The notes beneath the pieces are model-generated. The model saw only the letters and a program-made list of their open reading frames with translations. It was not told where the DNA came from and did not search any database. A stretch of 64,000 nt of DNA from Stratiolaelaps scimitus (lineage: Eukaryota; Arthropoda; Arachnida; Mesostigmata; Laelapidae): positions 6,200,001 through 6,264,000 of the forward strand of contig JABWDB010000004.1 of the NCBI GenBank assembly GCA_019614645.1. The letters run 5' to 3'. Positions within the stretch are counted from its first letter, which is position 1; every line of letters starts with the position of its first letter. A program made the translations under genes and the position numbers. Below are positions 27,580-42,232 of the stretch, in pieces.

Positions 27580-29491
27580 CATGCGCTCCGCTCATGTTGC
27601 TGTCGCGACTGTTGGCATATGGCTGCCACCCGGTATCGCACGGCATCACATTGCATATATTTTCTGCCTTGTCCCCTAGCTCCAGCTGCGCTACCCAGCT
27701 AGATCGCTGGATCTATTATATCTTTCATATCGTCATCATGGCCGCAGTCAACAACTTATCTTGACAATGACCGCGATGGTGTCTCGTGTTCACTGGAGGT
27801 AGCCAGTGAGTAAGTCGGGCGACTTCTTCCTCTACTGAATATGAAATTATCCGATTTTTCTATTTTCTCGTGCCCTCCCATCGGCGTTTCACGATCGACT
27901 TTATCTCTCTCTCTCTCTCTCGTCGTTCCTCGGTGTTGTTGTTGTTTGTGCTCGTCTGTTCTCCGTTGTAGAGTGGCTGCCAGCCAGCGGCTTCCACCCG
28001 CCTGCTCATAAGGTAGGTGGCCGATCACCTCACCAGCCGCACCGCGCCTCGCCCAGCTCAGCCAGCGAGCGAGCGTGGAGCAGCGTAGCGCAGAGAAACG
28101 GGGCCGACGGAACAGAATCGACGGATCTGGGGGGTCGGGGGAGGTTGCGCGAGTTAAGGGGGCGTGAGTCGGGGGTTGACAGATCTCCGATACGATCTCT
28201 GACCAATCGTTGCGAGCCACCCGTCCATTTGCCTAGATGGTCTTTAGCTGGCGTTCAGACGCTAGGTAGTGGTAGCGATAGAAGTAAATGGCGAGCGTTT
28301 TGTTTTGAGGCTGGCATCGTGGCCGGGAAGCAACAACTGCTCCGTGGCCGCTCTATTAGCATGCGCCAATCGCGTACCCTCACACGTCAAGTGCTCGAGA
28401 ACATTGGCAACGGTGAATGCAATGGACCGTCGTTGTATTTGTTATACAATAGCTGGTTCGTCTGCGTGATTGTTTGATTGCTTGATTTACGTTCGTCTCC
28501 GTTCGTTTGAATGTTAAGGGTGTCGTATCACACATATGGGGGCACGCTGCTTAATTTGAATAGAAATAATGCTTTTTCGAGCTAATTTCATGGGCGTCGC
28601 AGGTTTTTTCTCTCTCAGATATATTCCTTCGTTCAAATTGAAATGTATAATATATCAGACTACGATCTTGTGCCAATCTTCGGATTGCGTATGGACAGCA
28701 GACGAGCGATTCGTAAATGGATTAATTTAACAGATATATTTACAGCGTGCAATTGATATCGATTATCGAATTGACCATCGACGGAATCGCAGACGTTAGA
28801 TAAAGGAGGTCTCTTTTTTTATTTGAATCTAATAACGAGCGCAGCAGTAGCTATAGCGATGGGACCGGTGTCGTCATTATTGGAGTCCTATTATCGAAAT
28901 AGCATTTGTCTCGAGCATTACTCGCTCGAGAATACGATGTAGAATACGACCAAATGCTGACACACAGTCTCAGATTAGTAAGAGAAGCCGATCACACATA
29001 CACTTATCATGGCCATAGAACGCCTGCATTGCAAAGTGATGTCGTTGCTGTCCCCTTTCAGCGAGTTGTGTATCCGCATTTGTGGGTAAAATTCAGTGCC
29101 AATATGTCGTCGTGACGACTTGTTGCCATTTTCTGCTACAATGCAAATATATCCTACGATCATAATTCTGATATCCTCCCCTGTTTTATCAGGTATGAGA
29201 CTCATATCGAATCTGCAGAGTCCACATAATGATCACTTGGTTAATGATGAGAATTCAGCTACTACTACTAGGACTACTGCTGCTTATTCAGATAGCCCAA
29301 GTGGAATACATTAAGATACCATCGGTTGATCGTCTTGCTTGTTTGACCCAAATACAGCGCAGAGCTGCACAGAGCTGCACACTCAACCACGTCTTCTGTC
29401 CAGCTGCTGCTGAAGGATAGAGACTGGATGCAAATGTTAAAAAGTTCCCTTGCTTACAATCCGTGCTACGAACGCCCATAGCGCGTGGAAG

Positions 29492-29527
<36 letters not shown>

Positions 29528-29528
29528 A
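29492..29528. repeat. TA/TG compound microsatellite
   Basis: A (TA)n tract of 24 bases runs directly into (TG)n. Confidence 0.95.
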
Positions 29529-30955
29529 TGTGTGTTTCTGTGTATCTGATAATATTCGAGAATGATCACGAGAGATGACGGATATGGGGAAAATTAATCA
29601 GTTCTCCTCTATTCTATAGGTGATGATAGTCAATTTCTCATTGCAATACTACAATCGTGTTGGTGCGTTTTGCCTGTCTCTGTATGTTCTCCCATGTGCT
29701 GGCTGTTTTCCATTCAACGTAAGCCACATTATATTGAAAAGTCTGATAGAAGAGTCAACTACGTATTGCAGTAGCGTTTAGTGGCTTCATTGTGTTCCCA
29801 ATTTGAACTGGACGTTATTGCTTTTTCCTCGCTCTCTCTCTCTGTGTCTCTTTCCTCTGTGGCGTTACGTGTTAGGCTGGTTCTATTCGGCGACAGGCTC
29901 TCGCTGCTGCTTGTCAATCTTATGCTACCTCAATAGTGGAGAGTCATTCTCGCCCGGCAACAGTTCCGCTTGTAGCCAAAAACCACCTCAACTGTTTTTA
30001 CATACGACACGCTGCCTGACTAACGGAACGAGAACAGCTAGGACACACACATCTCGGCCAAAGGCGTCAGACTAGTTAAGCCTAATCTCCCTGCAACAAC
30101 GTCAAATGGGTGGATGGATATCCAGCGACACTCAGCGGTGGATAGCGCCCCTTATCGGAACGAGACACTCTGGACTTCAACCGGCAAACACGGCCGTCGC
30201 GGGTCGACTGGTGTCAGGAGTGAATCTGAGCTGATCATGCACTTTGCAATTCAAATCATCCTCGGACGGCTTGTCCGCGACGAGTCGTCACCGGCAGTTC
30301 GCCGTTCTCGTCTGCGAACGCAGGCGTACAACAAAGCCGACCACCGATACCTCTGTTTCTCTCTGTCGTTCGCCTTCAACAGGCTGCTGTGAGGCGGCTC
30401 AATTTCCCCAGCGTTCGTGATCACCGGAACACTTTGATTACCTGAGATTTTTCAACTTTCTCCAGTTTGTCACTCGACGAGAGGAAAGAGGCGAAGGTTG
30501 ATTTCGGATTTACCCGAGCCACAAACAGATGCAGGCTCACACACACACACACATACACACCAAACCAAGATACCACCACAACATGAAATCAATGTAAATA
30601 GCCGCGCTCAATGACGGCTTTATGCTGTGATCATCACTGTTTACCTCGATAGCCTATTTATGCTAACGAGAGCCGATTTTAGCCGAAAAAAAAACGTTCA
30701 CCAACGTTTTTCGGCATTTGCCCGTTTCATTTGATCCACCCGTGTGATATCTCACGCGAGATGGTGGTGAACTATTTGATCGCTGCTCAAATACATACAA
30801 TACGCTACAAACTAACTCCATGCTGCCCGCTTGAGGGAAGGTCGAACCAATTGAGTCCATGCATGGAGATTGACGAAGCGAACTACACCGACATATATTG
30901 TAAATCATAGATACATGCACATAGAAGATTATTTGATACCTCAACGTTATAATAC

Positions 30956-30993
<38 letters not shown>
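30956..30993. repeat. TA microsatellite
   Basis: 38-base tract with one CA interruption. Confidence 0.95.
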
Positions 30994-31624
30994 GATATAT
31001 CATAGACGGGTTGTGCGTCGAATTCAATTGCAATGCAGCTCGACAGATAGGTGCGTAACTACTAACTACTACACTGAATGAAAACGGCGTTAGTGTTAGC
31101 GACCATAAGAACCAATGTCAATTTCCAAACCGAGACAGACCATGATACGTTATTATTGTCATAAATAATGTATTATCCAATTGAATTATCACGATGCAAA
31201 TGTCCCGGTAATGATAATATACCGGTAATAAAAACATATTATGACCGTAATAAAGTGTCGGCAAATTGGGATAAGTGCACAGTCGAGGAGGAATCGTAGA
31301 CGAAGTGAATGATTGAGAGAGAGCGAGCGAGCGAAGATTGGCGAAGTCAACGGCGAACGCGCACAAGTGAACAACGACGACCCGCGCGCCACCGATCGTG
31401 ACCTGATATGAGGCGACGAGAGCGAGGATCATCGACACATTAAATAATAATAATTATTATTGCATCGATTGCGCCGCTGCCGTAAGCAGCAGCAGCAGAA
31501 GAGCAACGGCAGAGGCGGCAGGGTAGTGCGCTAAATCGTTTCGGAATTAAGCTCCATCGCCCTATTACTGAATCAGCTACCCTACATAAATTAATTAAAT
31601 CTGCGACAGTACACAACGATAGCG

Positions 31625-31645
31625 TATATATATATATATATATAT
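31625..31645. repeat. TA microsatellite
   Basis: Pure alternating tract. Confidence 0.95.
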
Positions 31646-33068
31646 CGACGGTAGACATATAGATGAGTTCGGTGTCTGGCGCGCGCATCGATACGCGTTC
31701 GTTCGTTAGCTCGTTCGTGGATGGACAACTTCTTCGTGATATCGGTTGCAGAAAACGAGAAAGCTTAAAATATCTCTACGGACGGTTGTACAGTACGGCG
31801 GTAGACCAGTTAAATGATGCCCTGTGTGACAAACTGGACAACAAATGTATCGTGTGCGTTTGTTTTTACGTAAGGAGAGGGTCAGAGAGGGTCTTAATCT
31901 CCGGAACCTTAATCGCAATCATTCTCCTATTATCGAATCTCTATATTGAACTGTTCAGATTCCCCTCTCGCATTAGCTCTATCTAACCAACAAGCGAAAT
32001 ACACCGATGGAGTCACCACTGGCCTAAAACAACCGCTCCCTTATCACCACATCATTTGCCCTTATCATCATTTGTCACTTCCCCGACTGAGTATAGATTG
32101 CCGACATTCGTAGCGGGGTCGAGAATTTCTCAGCTAACGCAAAGCAAGGCATCGAATCCGCTCGCATCCTATTGTGGTCTGTGTGCCCGCTTACGCGGAT
32201 AATGCACTACACTACAAGTTTGCTTAGATAAAGTATTGTTTCGTATTTGTTTGTGGCAGCTTTTGGAGCTAAGGGGGCGCGCGCGCGCTCGTCTTCCATT
32301 GGTCTCGTCTTTATCCCGATCGCAGCGATCTCTCTTTCTCTCTCCAGCTCTCTCTCCCTTTCTATTTCTGTCTCTCTTTGAGTTTTCTCTTTCTTCTGCG
32401 CCATCTAGACGTTTTCGTCTCTTCGGAACAGACACCTTTGCGGCATCGGTCTGTCAGCGGCAATCGGTCACGTCCTCTTGTATCAGCGGCGAAATATGAC
32501 CAGCTCGATAGCAGCAGCGGGCGGACAAGTTGTTGATGCTACTGATGTATTGATGATGTTGCTGCTGCTGCTGCGGCTGATGATGATGCCGACGGTGCTG
32601 ATGATAATGATGATTTTTCGCAGAAGCAACAACGTCAGCACCGATCGACGAGAGAGACGCACCCTAACCTGTCTGTATACGGCGATGGTGGCTCGATGTC
32701 CGTCGGCGCGTTGATCTCCGCCGTCAGCAAACGACGAGGCTGGTGAGCGAAGCTGCTGCCGAGGGTGAGGTGCCGAAGTCCCAAAGTCCTCGTCGAGGTC
32801 CCGGAGTCCGCTCCACTGAAGATCTGGTGGCTTTTCGGCCAGCATACGCTGTGATGCTGCTGATCGTGGCTGCCATGATAGCCGTGGCGCTTTAGTCGAA
32901 GGTGGGGATCTATTCAAAGGTATTATGGCTACACGTAGGTGCCGCGGTACAAGCAGCAGGCGGCGTTGAGTAGACCGACTCAGCAGGAAAAATGAGTGCC
33001 GAAAGTAGCCCTCCTTGGCCAGCGCGAAAACCGAAGGGGACGAAGCCTGTTATTAAATTCTTCTTCTG

Positions 33069-33120
33069 AGCAGCAGCAGCAGCAGCAGAAATATCAACGG
33101 CAGCCACAGCAGCAGCAGCG
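33069..33120 (+). repeat. CAG-rich simple repeat
   Basis: Two short CAG runs separated by an imperfect CAG/CAA-like stretch, inside the Gbx intron. Confidence 0.85.
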
Positions 33121-33710
33121 CGCGAAGGATCACTGGTTCCACTTCTGTCCGAGGCTCCTCGCGCCTCCGCCATCATCGCCATCGCAGAGCCAACGGAGCT
33201 GACGGAGGATCCCGAAGAAGGCGAAGTCAAGGATGTGTTGTAGCCGGTGCTAAAGAGATGCATTAGAGTCGCTACTAGCGCCGTTCGTGGTGAAGGCAGG
33301 CTGTGCAGTCATGGCCTTCCGACAAACGCTGAAACGAGCGCAGAAGCAGGACAACAACTGCGTCTGTAGCATTGCTAACATCGACACGAGCACCAGCCGC
33401 CGCAGCATGAACGCAAGCTATACCACCATGGGGCTGCCGAGGAGCTGAGCAGCCAGTTGCAGCGGCAGCGGTAACCGTAACGGCACCAAACGGGCATCAG
33501 ATGAAGGCAACGGGTCCGTTGCCGAAGTTCCGAGGCGCGAACATAGAACATCATCAGAGATAGAGGCAGGCGTGAACATGGGGCGTGGAGGCCCCGCCGC
33601 ACTCACTTCAGCGCGTTTCAGTTCGCCCTTCTCGGATCGCCTTCTCGTTCGTGGCAGATAACTTTGGCGTGCGCATTTGGCGCTCCAACACTTACGTATA
33701 TACACACACA

Positions 33711-33713
<3 letters not shown>

Positions 33714-33742
<29 letters not shown>
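33714..33742. repeat. TA microsatellite
   Basis: Pure tract preceded by ACACACAAAC and followed by CAAACACG. Confidence 0.95.
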
Positions 33743-33744
<2 letters not shown>

Positions 33745-36034
33745 AACACGCAGGAAGACTCAGCCAATAGTGTTAGTGTAATAGCATCTAATCGACGGTC
33801 GAATAGACGACTCCCCCTGTCCGGCCACGATTACGGAAGAAGTGTAACTTGCCGAAGGGAGGCCTTACGCACCCCTGTGCAGCTTAGGCACGTCTCGATG
33901 TAGGCATAACAGCCAGCAGCCACATGGAGATGAATAGTGCAGCCAGCAGCACCTAGAGGATGCAACAGAACCGGCGCAGCTACGATGCATCGCCCAAGAG
34001 AATTAGACACAATTGCTGACAGCCTAAGCGCCGAAGACACAAATTTGCTCCCTCGTATCATCAGCCCGATATATTTGTAGGCGAAGATTGCTGCTGCCGC
34101 CGCCATATCCCTAGAACGCTGCTCAAAGTTACTGAACGAGCGAGTCCCTCCTGACGGCCCTTAACGCGTTGAATTTGTTGTCGTTGCTGCCGAAGGTGAC
34201 GGTTGCTGTTGTTGTTGTTGTCGCGGCGGCTGCTGCTGCTGCTGCTCAGAAGGTGAAGCGGCACTCGAATACACCGAATAATCGTGTTGTAATCGAAGTG
34301 GTATCAGGCAAGGGGCTGGCAGGAGCCGACCGCCTCCGAGGCGACGTGATCGTCGTCATCATCGACGTCAGCCCCCCGAGGATCTCATGTGGGCGATCGT
34401 GAAGCTCTTCGCACGAGCGATTCGAGCTTCAATCAGGGGCACACCCTCCCCCTCAATGTCTCAGGTCCGAGCTTATTGAAGTGTTTGCCCACGATTTAGT
34501 GTACAGGCGAACAGCCAACCCGGCAGCGGCGGTGATGGCGGCTGTTTCACGAGGATACGACAAATCTATGTCATATGCTCGTTGTTCTTCTCCTCAAGGA
34601 ACTGAGTAGCATACGCAATGACCAACTTGGGCACAACCAAGCCCTGTACCAATAGCATATACACGATGATCGAATGATAATCGCGGTCAGAGCCGAGAGC
34701 AATCGCTTAGGTGCTCTTTCATAGCGGCTCGTTACATATATGGATAGCATCCACTACCATATCTGAGGTGTATTGTATAAGATCGATTTTCAGTGAAGAT
34801 CATTTATAAAGGTCGACAATTAGGGCTATTGAATGTGCCATATCCTGTTTCATACCTGTTTTGTGTCTCCCGCTCAGCAATGTATCTCTCTCTCTCTCTG
34901 CGGATGGTACGTTAAGGCGTTTAGCAGATGAGCGACGAACATCAACACTTTGGCATCGTGAGTTACGACTCGCTCTCTCGGTAATTCGTCGCGCTCTGAC
35001 GTTATGATGTGTCCACCACTTATGGCCACTAATAGTGTGCGACTACTTCGGCAGTGCTCAGCAGAGGATCAAATTAGCGCCTCTAATTGTTCAGCCTAAG
35101 GTGTGACGAGAATAACGATACTGTTTGAGCACGTCTGATGATAACACAAAACAACACAAAACACGAGGATCTGAGGAACCTTTCGTTTGCTAATGGGGTC
35201 TTTTTTTTTTGTCTTCCCCTATGACATACTACTCGTTACATACTGGGAAAATGATGAGGTGTCATGTCAAAGAAATGTGTGATACTTTTCATTCATATCA
35301 TTGTGATATATAGCCCGCGGGACTTCGTCTTCGTTCGGGCTGCGGGCATATCAATCCAGCGCCCGCAGTGAATTTCAGCGGTGTCTGAGCCGAAATGCAT
35401 GACACACACGTTTCACACATAGCATACCTGAGTACTAAGCCCCCATCAAGTTGGAGCACATCATTCGAAGGAATAAACGCCAGCCAGGAAGTTTTGCATT
35501 GCTTAATATTTATACAAGAAATCAAATTACAAGCAGAAGAGGCGGAACCTGCCTCTTGACAACACTAAACAACAACAACAAATAAAAACGACAACGACGA
35601 CAGGCAGTAACCAAACGCTACTATGGCTTATTAAAGTTCATACTTCACCATCATCACCGAAATGATGACATGGCATAAAGGCGATGGTGATAATGATGTT
35701 GATGTAAGCGGACCGTCAAAAACCAGCAGCAGCAGCAGCAGCAACAACCTCTTCGTCAGAAGGTCCTCGTTCGCAGCATTCGAGGCGAGACTCGCCACGA
35801 CTTACACGAACGAGCCTACATACAGACCCTCACACATGACACCAGGAGTCCAAGCGGACTGGCTGAAAGCCCTGGGCTCCGGCGCGACTCGGAACAAAGT
35901 CAGGACGATCGTTCGTCCGTACGTCGCGTAAATCTGCCTCTTGACCGATACCGTGGAACAGATGTTACACGGTGGCGCGGTGCGGATAGAAGCAAACGAG
36001 GTGCCAAAATGTCTAATTGCAGGATGGCTCTCGT

Positions 36035-36064
36035 TGCTGCTGCTGCTGCTGCTACTGCTGCTGA
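36035..36064 (+). repeat. CTG microsatellite
   Basis: About ten CTG triplets with one CTA, inside the Gbx intron. Confidence 0.9.
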
Positions 36065-36904
36065 TGAACATCACTTCAAGTGTCTCTCTCTCACCATCGC
36101 TCCCTCCATATGTTCACCCGAAAGAAGATTGCTGCCAGTGAGGCGGCGAAGCTCGTTGATCGCTGGCCGCCGAGAGCCGCTTCTGCGCCATCTTCACGTT
36201 ACTGCCAACCTTCTCACTTTGGCCGCCACTTCTGTTCGTCTTCGAGAACGACGGCAGAACGACGGCCGAACTGTGTTTGCCCGGGTCGTCCACGAATTAC
36301 CAATCTGCAGCCGTCGCAGCCGACAGGAGTCACCGTCTCTCGGTTTGTGTTCGCGGCGATGTGTTGATGGACACATCGGTGGCGTAAACCAGTGAACAAC
36401 GCGTATGGACGAATGCATTTACGGCCATAGGGCGGGAGGTGGGGTGGGGGGGGGGGGGCTGTTGAGACAAGTAGCGAATGAAGTCGGCGCACACTGTAAT
36501 AGGTAGGTAGGTAGGAAGATAGGCGCATTTCGTCAGCTTGCGATTAGGCCGCGGGCTAGCCGCAGCCTAAATCTCTGTGAGGCTCCCCGTCCACCCAGAA
36601 GCCCTGAGGGTGACACGAGCATATATGATGTGACAAATATGAGACAAACTGTGACATATATAGCTAACACTCTATATGAGCGACGGTTTCTGCTGCGTCT
36701 ATATGGCGAGGCGGAGAATTAGCAGCGGACGCTACGCGCGGGGTAGACTGATAGGTACGAAGTGCAGTGAAGGTGGGCGCAGTCATTTCGATCTGCTTCA
36801 TTGTATTATGTTACGAGAGAGATTTGGACTCTAGTAGTCACATATAAAAGATGGTAAATTGTGTGCTACTATAGAGGGACTTGAACACGTCGAACTTGAT
36901 TCTG

Positions 36905-36925
36905 TATATATATATATATATATAT
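36905..36925. repeat. TA microsatellite
   Basis: Pure tract followed by GTATGTATATATACA. Confidence 0.95.
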
Positions 36926-37132
36926 GTATGTATATATACAACATATAGAGACCAGGCGAGTGAATCTGGCTCTAAGGAGCATCCGACCAGCTGGCACAGA
37001 TAGATCGAGCTACTAAACAGAGGCGCAGATGATGGTGGGCCAGAGATGATATATACCTAGCCGTTCGCGGAGATTTGAGAGTGTCGACAACCTAGGAATT
37101 ACTGTCATCGTGCCGGCTAGTTGATATGACAA

Positions 37133-37169
37133 GGCCAACAGAATGGCATTAATTGCCATTCTGTTGGCC
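37133..37169. repeat. Perfect 16-bp inverted repeat in Gbx intron
   Basis: GGCCAACAGAATGGCA (37133-37148) and TGCCATTCTGTTGGCC (37154-37169) are exact reverse complements separated by TTAAT. A hairpin or cruciform is possible. There is no poly-T run as for a terminator and no similarity to a miRNA family I know. Confidence 0.9.
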
Positions 37170-38020
37170 CTGTCTGGCTGAAAAAAAGCTCGCCGATGCC
37201 GGCGTTCGCGAGAACCCATCAAAAAGGCAGTCAAAGTGTACAATACATGTGATGCTTCGCATCTTATCGGCCGGTAGTTATAAATATCATAGTTCAATAC
37301 AGCTAGTCAATGTAATGAGCGTGTTGTTGCATCGGCTACAATCGCATTACAAACTATGGTTCGCACGAGAACCTAAATATAGATCGGCTTCCAATCAACA
37401 TGTCGACATCGATAACTCAACGTACACGGCGTCTGTGAGCGAGCGAGCGAGCAATGGAAAATGACTGATCCATTTACACGTGCCCTCCCCCTGCAAACCC
37501 GTTCGCTATAATTCACAGAAGATCATGGTCGGGCGGATCGGAGAGCCAATTTGTCGCGTGAGTGAAGCTCGCAGCAAAGCGGCCTGAAAGGTCATCGTTT
37601 GTGTCTACGGAGAATGTGCTACGATTAGTCGAACAGAGGGACCTTTGAAGACTATATATGGGGAGGCGATGCAAATATCAGCGAAGCTTTAGTCTGGCGG
37701 ACGTCGACTGCGTTCCGAGGAGCGATGGACGCTTCGTCGTAGAGGGGACGTCACACACTGCGTCATCCTGATTCACGCAACGTGGACGCATCTTCAACTA
37801 AATGAAGCTGACGACAAGGTTGGCAATTCATCCGATCAATAGAGGCATTCGATGTGTGGTGCTGCATTCATTAATTAAGGAGATTGAGAGAGAGAGAGAG
37901 CGCGCGCGCGGGTCTTGTTGCTTGCGGATTCTCTCAATTGCATCGTAAGTAAGTTACGACCCAACTGTTATTATAGGACACACATGTGTTCATCATAATT
38001 AATGTTGTGGTCGGCTAACA

Positions 38021-38056
38021 CCGAGAGAGAGAGATACAGAGAGGGAGAGAGAGAGA
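38021..38056. repeat. GA microsatellite
   Basis: Interrupted GAGAGA tract. A similar one followed by GCGCGCGC lies near 37886-37911. Confidence 0.85.
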
Positions 38057-38589
38057 TTTATCATAGAGAAAACAAGGAACGAGATTGTCTATTGGCTGTT
38101 GCCAGTTGCTGGCGTTTTAAGACTCTTTTCAGACTGTCTCCAACTCCGACGATAGATTCTACTACACGAACAAGTGGCAACTAGTCAATAACGCAGCGTA
38201 CTTATGAAAGCCTTGCCGCAACCCGACCGGACAACTTCTCCCTGAAGAGCGTCACCGTCAGCAGTTCGCTAGCAGCAGCATCTGACTGCACGACGAGCTA
38301 TCTGGGCCCAGCTGCCTTATTGGTCGCTGTTTACCAGCCAGCGATCAATTTCTCCAGTTGTTACGAACGCGTTATATAACACGACATCGCCATCCGTCGA
38401 CTATCTTTGGTCAGCGGTTGACCAGCGGCCAATCGACGTCGTTCCAGAAAGAAAGCCCGGCGATTTTTGCTGCTTCTTCTTCGTCACGGCGGGGATGGAT
38501 TGTTGCTACGCATAGCCAGGCACTTCTGAACAACGCTGACCCTGCCGCCGTATTGAGTCAGCAGCGGAGCGTTCAACAACTTGATTATG

Positions 38590-38598
38590 CACACACAT

Positions 38599-38636
<38 letters not shown>
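38590..38636. repeat. CA microsatellite
   Basis: About 20 CA units with CATATA interruptions, inside the Gbx intron. Confidence 0.95.
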
Positions 38637-38637
<1 letters not shown>

Positions 38638-38825
38638 GACATTCGCACATAGGCAGATCCACATAGAAAAATGGAGAGGGAGGGAGGCAGTGAGAGAAAT
38701 AGACATTTTAGCGGTCGTCATGAACAAAAATATTCGTTGTTCATCTCCATTACTTTATCAGGGGATATCGGACACGGGGGACACGAGGAGAGACTCGTTC
38801 TTCATCTAGACAACAACGAATGAGT

Positions 38826-38828
<3 letters not shown>

Positions 38829-38860
<32 letters not shown>
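38829..38860. repeat. TA microsatellite
   Basis: 32-base pure alternating tract. Confidence 0.95.
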
Positions 38861-38862
<2 letters not shown>

Positions 38863-41800
38863 GTATGTTATGGCAGGTAGTAGATTTTTGGTCGAATTCG
38901 TCGACGAGGTAAAGCAGCAACGGCGGCTGTGCTTGTCACGGGATAGCGGGCGGCCGTTGGCAGCAGCTGTAGCTGTGAGGCCATCATCGTTTGGCTTACA
39001 GTTATTTTGCTGGACTGTCGTCTCACTTGTCAAATGACTACTTAATAGTGTCCATATTATATTAACAATAGTAGTAGAAATAAAAATGGGCAACGAGCCG
39101 TGTAAGCGATCGCCGGGGGCGATGCGTCCCAAGCTAACCGGTGATGATAATCAGTAATAATAGGCTATAATAATGAACGCGACGACAGGTGTCGACGCGG
39201 TCATTAACCAAACCAAATGCAAATTAGCAATTAACGAATGACGACTGCGTGTGTGTGTCGATGTGGGGCACTTAATTAGCGTACACTGGCATGGGCCGCA
39301 TTTCTGTTCCACATGGACATGCCAGACATTGCTGGTAATATTAATAGTGGTTATAATAGTGGTAATTGATCAAATTGACCGCTGTGATCATGATCTGACC
39401 TCGTTGCTATTTATCCAAAAAAAAAACGTATTAATCAAAGATATATAATCTATCGTACCATCCAGTCGATTGTTGTCAAATTGACACTACTTCGATACGA
39501 GTCATCAGAATGCTTGCTAATGACGGGTTATCCCTATCGCTCGAGCGGTAGCAATTGTTCTGTTGTACTGATTCAAACTGAAAATAATTTGTAGAGAAAT
39601 AATCGTGCCTAGCATTCGCGTTAATTGAAGCGGGTCGTTGTGGAGACTGAATACTGAAGAACGTTTGAACGCAGTTGTGAAAACTGTTATTAGAGATCTC
39701 CCGTGGCCACGCTAAATATCAGACATATATTGCACTTCGGGTATTTTGTTACGTAACGCAAAATACGGACGAAGATTTCAAGGTACTTGATGAAAGTGAT
39801 TTAACCAACAAACAAGAGGCAAAAGTGAATTTGTTCTTTTCAGATAGTAAACTATAACGGGAAAACATACACAGAACCCTCCCTCGTGTTACATGTGTTT
39901 TCTATGAGATTGAATGATTCCATTTCAGTGTCGCCCTCCCTTGACAGCATCGAAGACCCGTGCATACGATACATGGCGTGCTATACGCTCGTCATCTTTG
40001 AGTCTCTTCAAAGTGAGCTCTTTGAGTCATCTTTCGTCATCTAACATCAAGCTGTGGTTACATTTGTTTTTAGGTTCTCAACTGAAGTCAGACAGTCGGA
40101 ATCAGATAAGTAGGTGCAGTGAATCGTAAGTTGAATTAATAAATTAAGTGAGCTCACGACATAGCCAGCTGTGTAACTGCCTATGTTCACTGCGCTCATC
40201 AAACATTTGACAGGATTGGTGTTACATAAACGAGTAGCGTAGCAGATACAAGCGTATAAATATTGGTAAACTACTGAGAAACGGATTGAAACGGATAGGC
40301 AACGTGCACGTACGGCAGATCATTGTTTCCCCCACAAACGGATTGCAGAGAAATGCAACTATCATTATGTCATCTGTTCTCTGAAGGAAAGCTGAAATGT
40401 AAATGATGATGAGTTTGAAGGCAATCCCGACTTGCCTTGTGCTGATGTTACTGATTGGGGCCCTACCGCGCGGCGGGCGCAGGCCCATTACGACAAGCTA
40501 ATAGAAAAAAATGCGGAGCCAATGAAAAATACTGACACGCACGCTGATAAGCTCATTCGACTAACTATTTCAAAAAATATATATATATTATATAAAGATT
40601 ATTGCGAATGACCCTCTCATCTAAGTCTGTCGGGAGGCTTTTTAGCCGTCATTTGATTTGTTAGGTGTCGACGTTAATAATATTATAGTTCGGTAGCCGC
40701 GAGGACGGACCATGTGTGAGTACTCAGTATCGGCAATTTCTACCATTGAAACTCAGCAATAGTATCCCTGTATTGAACTTGGGTATATACTTAAACTAAT
40801 GTAGCATAGATACGCGTGCATCCATGATGACATTTTCGTTGGAAAGCGCATCGTCAATCTCAGAAATTCACAGCTACGACTCACCGAGCCTATTCATAGA
40901 GATGAGGTACACCACGGGAAACACAACGCAAAACAACAAAAAAAACACATACGTGATAAAGGACTAATCTCAAGCTAGTAAATAGGCTCGCTAATTACTC
41001 CGTCCATTCGCCTCAATCTGCTAAATAAATAATAATAAATAATCTGCGCTACATACGGAGTCAACTCGGACTACAGCGCCTACTGCTGCGCCAGCGGCCC
41101 GCAGTCCGCAGCTGTATTTACACACACTTTGACATATTCGCCACGAGTTGTTAAGTAGAAACGCTTACAGCGCGCGCCCCTCCCGCAGTTAAAACCAGCC
41201 CACCGTTTCAACGAGGTGCGAGATAGCATAGCCCTCCTTCGCTAAATCAGTCATCCGCCCACAGGCCGCCGTGCCACTTAGCTCAACAATGCTAAACGGC
41301 CTTCATATAATGACGGAAGCCGCAGCAGCAGCTGGTACACGATCTGAGCATCGTGCAAATAACACTCGTTCATTCACTCAGTGGCTCCGGCTACGATAGC
41401 ATCCTGTTGCGTCCCCGGGGGAGGTGGGAACATCGTCCAACCAGTGATATCCCTGCCACCCGTTGTTCCTGGCGCACACAAACATTTGACTTTGCCATTT
41501 GCTTCACCATTTAGAAATGGCATTAAGCACCGTCCTGTTTGACAAACGAGCCAATGCATACGCTACTCGCCGAATGCGAATAAGGAACTGGGAGGATGTT
41601 ACTGCTGCATCATTGGTTGAGGGCGCGTAGACAAAAGGTTTCTGAATGGAAAGGTGCCTCTTTGGCATGGGAAAAATAGACGACTGCAAGCTATTATAGA
41701 ATTACTGTGTTCAGTATGTGTCGCGTAAAAGTCAAGGCTGCCGCTCAGATGTGTCCTACCGGCTCGGCAAAGCTCTAGCACCCTGTGAGACTGGGTTTGA

Positions 41801-42232
41801 ATCGGTGAGTTGTCAACATGCAAATGTTTAATGATGTACCTTCGTACAATTACCCTGCTGTTTACTTCGCGTAGTCAAGTTAAGAGCACCCATTGTCTTA
41901 ACGACGCATATCGTATTACGAGGCTTGGCCTGGCAATCTCTCTTTCTCTTCTCTCTGTCCTGGCTTTTTTAGCCAGAGACTTCCCCGTGCGCGCCACCGC
42001 GTCGATGTGTCGCCTAAAATTGATGTGGCGGATTCCAAGGTAAGCCCGGCTTACCTTCTCAGCAACATGCGAAATAGGTTCATTAAGGGAGGATCTCTTG
42101 GTCGCTGCTCATTTCGCCATTACAACTCTGATGGTCACTATCGGCTCATCATATTAGGACGCTTATAACGCTCTAGTTAGTAATTCGATGTTGGCAAAAG
42201 CGCTGCATTCATGAGCCTTGCTCGGGACATAC

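Larger units (their letters stand above)
17673..42232 (-). other. Gbx intron 1 (about 24.6 kb)
   Basis: The region runs between a GTATGT donor and a CTTCAG acceptor on the minus strand, and the two flanking exons match in phase. I recognise no other gene in it. It holds about half of the window's (TA)n tracts, (CA)n, (GA)n and CAG runs, homopolymer C/G tracts, a short interspersed repeat at 25.0 kb and a perfect palindrome at 37.1 kb. An intron this long in a developmental homeobox gene often carries enhancers, but I cannot identify any from sequence alone. Confidence 0.8.

Noticed and set aside
41374..41817. Adjacent open frames on minus close to Gbx exon 1, and a weak B-box-like GGGTTTGAATC near 41790-41800
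   Set aside because: No recognisable protein; the B box deviates and no A box is spaced correctly. Phase already joins exon 1 directly to exon 2.
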